DNA of 9,681 bases from Oscillospiraceae bacterium. Its GTDB lineage: Bacteria; Bacillota; Clostridia; Oscillospirales; Oscillospiraceae. The stretch covers positions 1 through 9,681 of the forward strand of contig JAHHRQ010000069.1 of NCBI GenBank assembly GCA_020025715.1. Direction: 5' to 3'. The notes below the pieces were generated by a model. The model worked only from the letters and a program-made list of their open reading frames with translations. It did not search any database and was not told the origin of the DNA. Below, in pieces: positions 6,308 through 9,681 of the stretch. Positions within the stretch are counted from its first letter, which is position 1. Every line of letters starts with the position of its first letter. A program made the position numbers and the translations under genes.

Positions 6308-6344
6308 ACGGGAGTTGCCTGAATAAGGCAGCTCTCGTTTTTTT
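6308..6344 (+). terminator. Riboswitch-controlled intrinsic terminator (expression platform)
   Basis: A 13-bp stem (6308-6320 with 6326-6338, including two G-U pairs) and a GAATA loop end in seven T (6338-6344). It lies 14 bases after the aptamer and 112 bases before thiM. Its 3' arm AGCTCTCGT (6330-6338) can instead pair over 9 bp with the aptamer 5' strand ACGGGAGCT (6210-6218), so aptamer folding and the antiterminator would exclude each other. Confidence 0.93.
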
Positions 6345-6374
6345 ATGCGAAAGGAAGTGGCAGAAAATTAAAAA

Positions 6375-6395
6375 CCCGCTCCATTATACAGCGGG
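6375..6395 (+). other. Stem-loop in the thiM leader after the terminator
   Basis: CCCGCT (6375-6380) pairs with AGCGGG (6390-6395) around a 9-base loop. No T tract follows, so it is not a terminator. It lies about 60 bases upstream of the thiM start in the read-through transcript; a role in mRNA processing or stability is possible but not shown. The rest of 6345-6456 shows only the thiM ribosome binding site. Confidence 0.45.
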
Positions 6396-6456
6396 ACGCC
6401 ATTGCAGTTTCAACGCAGACTAATTTAAACTTACAGTCCTAAAGGAGAAAAATAAA

Positions 6457-7278
6457 ATGTTCAAAGAAATGCTCAATAACGTACGCTCTAAAACCCCGCT
6501 CATTCACAACATCACAAACTATGTAACCGTCAATGACTGTGCAAACATTCTGCTTGCCTGCGGCGGTTCTCCCATTATGTCCGATGACATCAGCGAGGTT
6601 GAGGAAATCACCTCCATATGCGGCGGTCTTAATATAAATATCGGTACATTAAATGCAAATACCATTCCTTCCATGTTTGCAGCAGGTAAAAAGGCAAACG
6701 AGCTGGGACACCCTGTGGTTTTAGACCCCGTTGGTGCCGGTGCATCAAGCCTTCGCACCAATACCGCCCATAAGCTTCTTGAGGAAGTTAAGTTTGCAGC
6801 AATTCGCGGAAACATTTCCGAGGTGAAAGCCCTCATAAACGGAGAAGGCACTACAAGAGGCGTTGATGCAGACGTTGCAGACACCGTAAACGAAGACACA
6901 CTGCCTCAGGCTGTAAACTTTGCAAAAGCATTTTCCGCCAAAACCGGTGCAATCATTGCAATTACAGGCGCAATAGACATTATTGCAGACGCTGAAAAAG
7001 CATATGTTCTTTATAACGGACATTCCATGATGAGCTCTGTTACCGGTACCGGCTGCCAGCTTTCCGCCTTGACTGCCGCTTATCTTACCGCAAATCCCGA
7101 GCACCCTCTGGAGGCAGTTGCAGCCGCAGTTTGCGCAATGGGTGTATGCGGACAGATTGCACACGACCGTATGACCGAGCTTGACGGCAACTCCAGCTAC
7201 CGCAACTATATTATTGATGCCATACACAATCTTGACGGCGACACTCTGGATAAGATGGCAAATTACAAGGTGATGTAA
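6457..7278 (+). CDS. thiM: Hydroxyethylthiazole kinase ThiM
   Basis: ThiM phosphorylates 4-methyl-5-(2-hydroxyethyl)thiazole with ATP, the salvage entry of the thiazole half of thiamin. It is cytoplasmic and belongs to the ribokinase-like fold. The 273-residue length is normal. Family features are PLIHNITNYVTVNDCANILLACGGSP (14-39, thiazole-binding N-terminal segment), INIGTLN (60-66), HPVVLDPVGAGAS (85-97), IRGNISEV (116-123) and the anion-hole/catalytic motif TGTGCQLSA (196-204), with Cys200 equivalent to the conserved active-site Cys. The ATG at 6457 has AAAGGAG about 9 bases upstream. It is the first gene behind the TPP riboswitch, so it should be expressed when TPP is low. A 154-base gap separates it from thiD. 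Confidence 0.97.
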   Translation: MFKEMLNNVRSKTPLIHNITNYVTVNDCANILLACGGSPIMSDDISEVEEITSICGGLNINIGTLNANTIPSMFAAGKKANELGHPVVLDPVGAGASSLRTNTAHKLLEEVKFAAIRGNISEVKALINGEGTTRGVDADVADTVNEDTLPQAVNFAKAFSAKTGAIIAITGAIDIIADAEKAYVLYNGHSMMSSVTGTGCQLSALTAAYLTANPEHPLEAVAAAVCAMGVCGQIAHDRMTELDGNSSYRNYIIDAIHNLDGDTLDKMANYKVM

Positions 7279-7300
7279 AACTCTCGCCGCTCTTTCAGGC

Positions 7301-7322
7301 GAAATGATCAAGAAATGATCAA
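7301..7322 (+). repeat. Exact 11-bp tandem duplication between thiM and thiD
   Basis: GAAATGATCAA occurs twice without a gap (7301-7311 and 7312-7322). The first copy overlaps the 3' arm of a short hairpin, TCGCC (7284-7288) with GGCGA (7298-7302). It most likely reflects a small slippage duplication; no function is evident. Confidence 0.7.
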
Positions 7323-7366
7323 ATGAACAAATTTTGATTTATTAAAGCTGACACAGTTTTGATAAA

Positions 7367-7401
7367 AAGCGGCAGAATGGGGGCACCACTTTATGTCGCT
7401 T
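7367..7401 (+). other. Stem-loop in the thiM-thiD spacer
   Basis: AAGCGGCA (7367-7374) pairs with TGTCGCTT (7394-7401) over 8 bp with one G-U pair and a 19-base loop containing a run of G. The sequence after it is A-rich, not T-rich, so it is not a terminator. It lies 32 bases before the thiD start and may be a processing or stability element. Confidence 0.35.
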
Positions 7402-7432
7402 AATAAAAATAATGCAATAAGGAGACTAAGCA

Positions 7433-8230
7433 ATGAAAACAGCATTATCAATCGCAGGAAGTGATTCCAGCGGAGGCGCCGGTATTCAGGCCGATTTGAA
7501 AACCATGACCATGAATGGTGTTTTTGCCATGAGCGCAATCACAGCACTTACAGCACAGAACACAACCGGCGTTAGAGCTATTTCGGAGGTTACTCCGGAA
7601 TTTTTGAAACAGCAGATTGATGCCGTGTTTGAGGACATTCGTCCTGACGCGGTAAAAATCGGTATGGTATCTTCGGTAGGTCTGATTGAAGCTATCGCAG
7701 AGCGTCTGCGCTTTTATCAATCAGAAAATATTGTCCTTGACCCTGTTATGGTTGCAACCAGCGGCGCCCGACTTATTTCATCAGACGCAGTAGATGCGCT
7801 GAAAAGGGAGCTTATACCCCTTGCAACCGTAATAACCCCCAACATTCCCGAAGCAGAAGTGCTTTCCGGGATGAGTATCCAGAACGAGCAGGACATGCAG
7901 AAAGCCGCAAAAATGATAGGGGATAAGTATTCCTGCGCGGTGTTGTGCAAGGGCGGTCACAGAATCAATGATGCAAATGACCTGCTCTATGTAGAGGGAC
8001 AAGAAAAATGGTTCTACGGCAAGCGTATTGATAACCCCAATACCCACGGTACGGGCTGCACGCTTTCCAGTGCCATTGCCTCAAATCTTGCAAAAGGCTA
8101 TGACCTTGAAACTTCTGTTCAGCGTGCAAAGGATTATATTTCCGGCGCATTGGCAGACATGCTGGATCTTGGAAAGGGAAGCGGTCCTATGAACCACGCC
8201 TTTAACCTTGCAGGACAGTTTAAAGACTGA
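7433..8230 (+). CDS. thiD: Bifunctional hydroxymethylpyrimidine / phosphomethylpyrimidine kinase ThiD
   Basis: ThiD phosphorylates 4-amino-5-hydroxymethyl-2-methylpyrimidine (HMP) twice to HMP-PP, the pyrimidine partner for thiamin phosphate synthesis. The 265-residue length is typical of the single-domain enzyme. Visible motifs are AGSDSSGGAGIQADLKT (8-24, substrate-binding N-terminus), GVFAMSAITALTAQNT (29-44), VKIGMVSS (74-81), VLDPVMVATSG (101-111), VITPNIPEAEVL (133-144) and the anion-hole motif NTHGTGCTLSSAIA (203-216) with Cys209. The ATG at 7433 has AAGGAGA about 7 bases upstream. TenA in the same operon supplies HMP from degraded thiamin, so ThiD here works in salvage. No fusion to ThiE is present. 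Pyridoxal kinase is the main alternative in this fold, but the thi context and motifs favour ThiD. Confidence 0.96.
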   Translation: MKTALSIAGSDSSGGAGIQADLKTMTMNGVFAMSAITALTAQNTTGVRAISEVTPEFLKQQIDAVFEDIRPDAVKIGMVSSVGLIEAIAERLRFYQSENIVLDPVMVATSGARLISSDAVDALKRELIPLATVITPNIPEAEVLSGMSIQNEQDMQKAAKMIGDKYSCAVLCKGGHRINDANDLLYVEGQEKWFYGKRIDNPNTHGTGCTLSSAIASNLAKGYDLETSVQRAKDYISGALADMLDLGKGSGPMNHAFNLAGQFKD

Positions 8231-8273
8231 AAGTAATAAAATTTTTGATTGATAAAAGAAAGGAAATACTAAA

Positions 8274-8969
8274 ATGAGCCAGAAATTTGATGGATATGCA
8301 GCAGAGTACGATTCATGGTTTATGCAGAACGAGAACCTCTTTAACAGCGAGCTTCTTCTCTATAAGAAGGTGCTGGGTGATATAAGCGGCAAGCGGGTTC
8401 TCTCCGTTGGCTGCGGCAGCGGTCTTTTTGAAAGCATGATAGAGCACAGCAATATTGAAGGCGTTGAGCCCTCCAGAGACATGGGCGCAATAGCCGAAAA
8501 GCGCGGCTTAAACGTAATTGCATACGGTACTATCGAAGAAGTTGAGCTGGAAGATAATGCTTATGATATAATATACTTTAACGGCAGTTCCAGCTACATT
8601 GAAGATCTTAAGCCTGTCTACGAAAAGTGCAAAAAGGCACTTAAAGAAGGCGGCCGGATTATCTTAATGGACGTTCCCAAAGAGAGTGCTTTCGGCTTCA
8701 TGTATCTGCTTGCAAAGGCCGTAGGAACATTTGAACACCCCTCCCTTAACGGTGTAATGCCTGCGGTTCCTTATCCTCTTGAGCTTTGCTACGCCGGTGT
8801 ATGGCACTCTTCCGAAGAGAAGATCAATGTACTTAAAGAGCTGGGCTTCAAGAACTTCAAGTTCTACCAGACTCTGCTTAAAAACCCCATGTATACCAAC
8901 GAAGAAGTTGAGGATGTGGTTGAGGGCTACACCTCCGGCGGTTACGTATCCATAATTGCAGAAAAATAA
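8274..8969 (+). CDS. Class I SAM-dependent methyltransferase within the thiamin operon, substrate unknown
   Basis: This 231-residue protein has a Rossmann-type methyltransferase core. Motif I is VLSVGCGSG (42-50), the acidic residue after strand 2 is Glu65 in GVEPS, strand 4 is AYDIIYFNGSSSYIED (96-111), and the strand 5 region is LKEGGRIILMD (123-133). An N-terminal cap (FDGYAAEYDSWF, 5-16) resembles UbiE/small-molecule methyltransferases, and the C-terminal half (about 137-231) would form the substrate site. No DNA, RNA or protein-binding domain is visible, which favours a small-molecule substrate. The ATG at 8274 has AAGGA about 9 bases upstream. It follows thiD by 43 bases and precedes tenA by 20, so it is co-transcribed under the TPP riboswitch. 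It is not one of the standard thiamin enzymes. A role in modifying or detoxifying a pyrimidine or thiazole derivative is inference only. Confidence 0.88.
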   Translation: MSQKFDGYAAEYDSWFMQNENLFNSELLLYKKVLGDISGKRVLSVGCGSGLFESMIEHSNIEGVEPSRDMGAIAEKRGLNVIAYGTIEEVELEDNAYDIIYFNGSSSYIEDLKPVYEKCKKALKEGGRIILMDVPKESAFGFMYLLAKAVGTFEHPSLNGVMPAVPYPLELCYAGVWHSSEEKINVLKELGFKNFKFYQTLLKNPMYTNEEVEDVVEGYTSGGYVSIIAEK

Positions 8970-8989
8970 TTTTCAGGAGGTCGTATATT

Positions 8990-9652
8990 TTGAAACTAAG
9001 TGAGAGGCTTTATACGGCAGTACAGGATATATGGCCTGACTATCTGAACCATCCATTTGTCGTTCAAATGGCTGATGGCAGCCTGCCGCTTGAAAAATTC
9101 CGGTACTATATGCTTCAGGATTACGTCTATCTCAGAGATTACATAAAAATCTTTGCAGCCTGTCTTGAGAAAACCGACGATTTTCAGCTTGTGCGCTTTT
9201 TCAGCGATAACATTGCAGCAGTTCTGGATGAAACCGAAAGAGTTCATGTGCCCTATATGAAGCGGCTTGGTATTACAAATGAGGAAATTTCAGCAGTTGA
9301 ACCGCATATTGATAATTGCAGCTACACCCATTACATGTACACCGAGGCCCAGACCGGAAACGTTCTGAGCGGGCTTACAGCTCTTTTAAACTGCTCATGG
9401 ACTTACGACTATATTTCAGAAAATATGGTCAAAAAATATCCCGACGCTCCGCTCCATGAAAATTACGGACAGTGGTTTGCAGGCTATATAAGCCCCGAAT
9501 ATAAGCAAACCAACACCGATTTAATTAACATGGTTGACCACTTAAGCGCAGATGTAAGCGACAAAGATGCTGAAAAGCTCATTCAAATTTTCAAAAAATG
9601 CAGCGAATACGAAATGCATTTCTGGAATATGGCTTATTCAATGGGTAAATAA
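8990..9652 (+). CDS. tenA: Thiaminase II / aminopyrimidine aminohydrolase TenA
   Basis: TenA hydrolyses 4-amino-5-aminomethyl-2-methylpyrimidine, a thiamin breakdown product, to HMP, which ThiD then phosphorylates. The 220-residue protein has the all-helical TenA fold. Aligning from memory with Bacillus subtilis TenA, the active-site set is complete: Asp44 and Tyr47 in LQDYVYL, Tyr112 in NCSYTHYMY, nucleophile Cys135 in LLNCSW, Tyr166 in WFAGY, and Glu208 in EYEMHFWNMAY. This makes it a cysteine-type (TenA_C) enzyme, probably active. The N-terminal HPFVVQMADGSLPLEKFRYYML (21-42) is also typical. The start is TTG at 8990, with CAGGAGG ending 9 bases upstream. It is shorter at the C-terminus than the roughly 236-residue B. 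subtilis protein. A hairpin follows 12 bases after the stop, which may end the operon. Confidence 0.96.
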   Translation: MKLSERLYTAVQDIWPDYLNHPFVVQMADGSLPLEKFRYYMLQDYVYLRDYIKIFAACLEKTDDFQLVRFFSDNIAAVLDETERVHVPYMKRLGITNEEISAVEPHIDNCSYTHYMYTEAQTGNVLSGLTALLNCSWTYDYISENMVKKYPDAPLHENYGQWFAGYISPEYKQTNTDLINMVDHLSADVSDKDAEKLIQIFKKCSEYEMHFWNMAYSMGK

Positions 9653-9664
9653 AAAAATAAGAGA

Positions 9665-9681
9665 CGTTCCGTTTGGAACGC
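9665..9681 (+). terminator. Hairpin after tenA, possible terminator cut by the window edge
   Basis: CGTTCC (9665-9670) pairs with GGAACG (9675-9680) around a GTTT loop, just after an A-rich stretch behind the tenA stop codon. The stem shape fits an intrinsic terminator, but the T tract that would confirm it lies beyond the window. Confidence 0.5.

Noticed and set aside
6345..6371. Eight-codon open frame right after the riboswitch terminator
   Set aside because: It has no ribosome binding site, only the terminator T tract upstream, and no sign of a leader-peptide function.
6745..7311. Minus-strand open frame of 188 codons opposite thiM
   Set aside because: Cys-rich antisense shadow of thiM with no domain and no ribosome binding site.

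Overview
The window looks like a chromosomal segment of a low-to-moderate GC Bacillota, most likely a gut-type Clostridia. The reasons are strong AGGAGG-type ribosome binding sites, near-consensus sigma-A promoters, GTG and TTG starts, a YhdL-like sigma/anti-sigma pair, and a thiamin salvage operon under a TPP riboswitch with a transcription terminator. The lineage is inferred from style only, because there is no rRNA or other marker gene. No mobile element, CRISPR array, tRNA or rRNA is visible.

Layout. Positions 1-539 (minus) hold the N-terminal part of a solute-binding lipoprotein of a peptide/nickel-type ABC transporter, which runs off the left edge. A divergent control region (540-887) separates it from a SulP-family anion transporter (888-2561, plus). 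The SulP leader carries an intrinsic-terminator-like hairpin close behind its promoter, and its start codon is unclear. Two terminators (2569-2645) lie between SulP and a convergent minus-strand operon: a MarR-type repressor (3768-4199) followed by a FUSC-family membrane protein (2646-3731). The MarR promoter is almost perfect consensus, and a dyad lies over its predicted transcription start, as expected for autorepression. From 4486 to 6124 (plus) there is an ECF sigma factor overlapping by 14 bases a membrane anti-sigma factor, behind an ECF-type promoter that suggests autoregulation.

Positions 6159-9681 hold a thiamin salvage operon: promoter, TPP riboswitch, terminator, thiM (hydroxyethylthiazole kinase), thiD (HMP/HMP-P kinase), a SAM-dependent methyltransferase of unknown role, and tenA (thiaminase II / aminopyrimidine aminohydrolase). 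TenA recovers HMP pyrimidine from degraded thiamin, ThiD phosphorylates it to HMP-PP, and ThiM phosphorylates the thiazole. The coupling enzyme ThiE is not in the window, and neither are de novo genes such as thiC or thiG.

Most of the window is recognisable housekeeping and stress biology. The points most worth a second look are the methyltransferase inside the thiamin operon, the duplicated arm shared by the TPP aptamer and its terminator, the SulP leader hairpin with its unusual start, and the autoregulated ECF sigma with an anti-sigma that lacks the zinc ligands. I did not find a clearly new multi-gene system.
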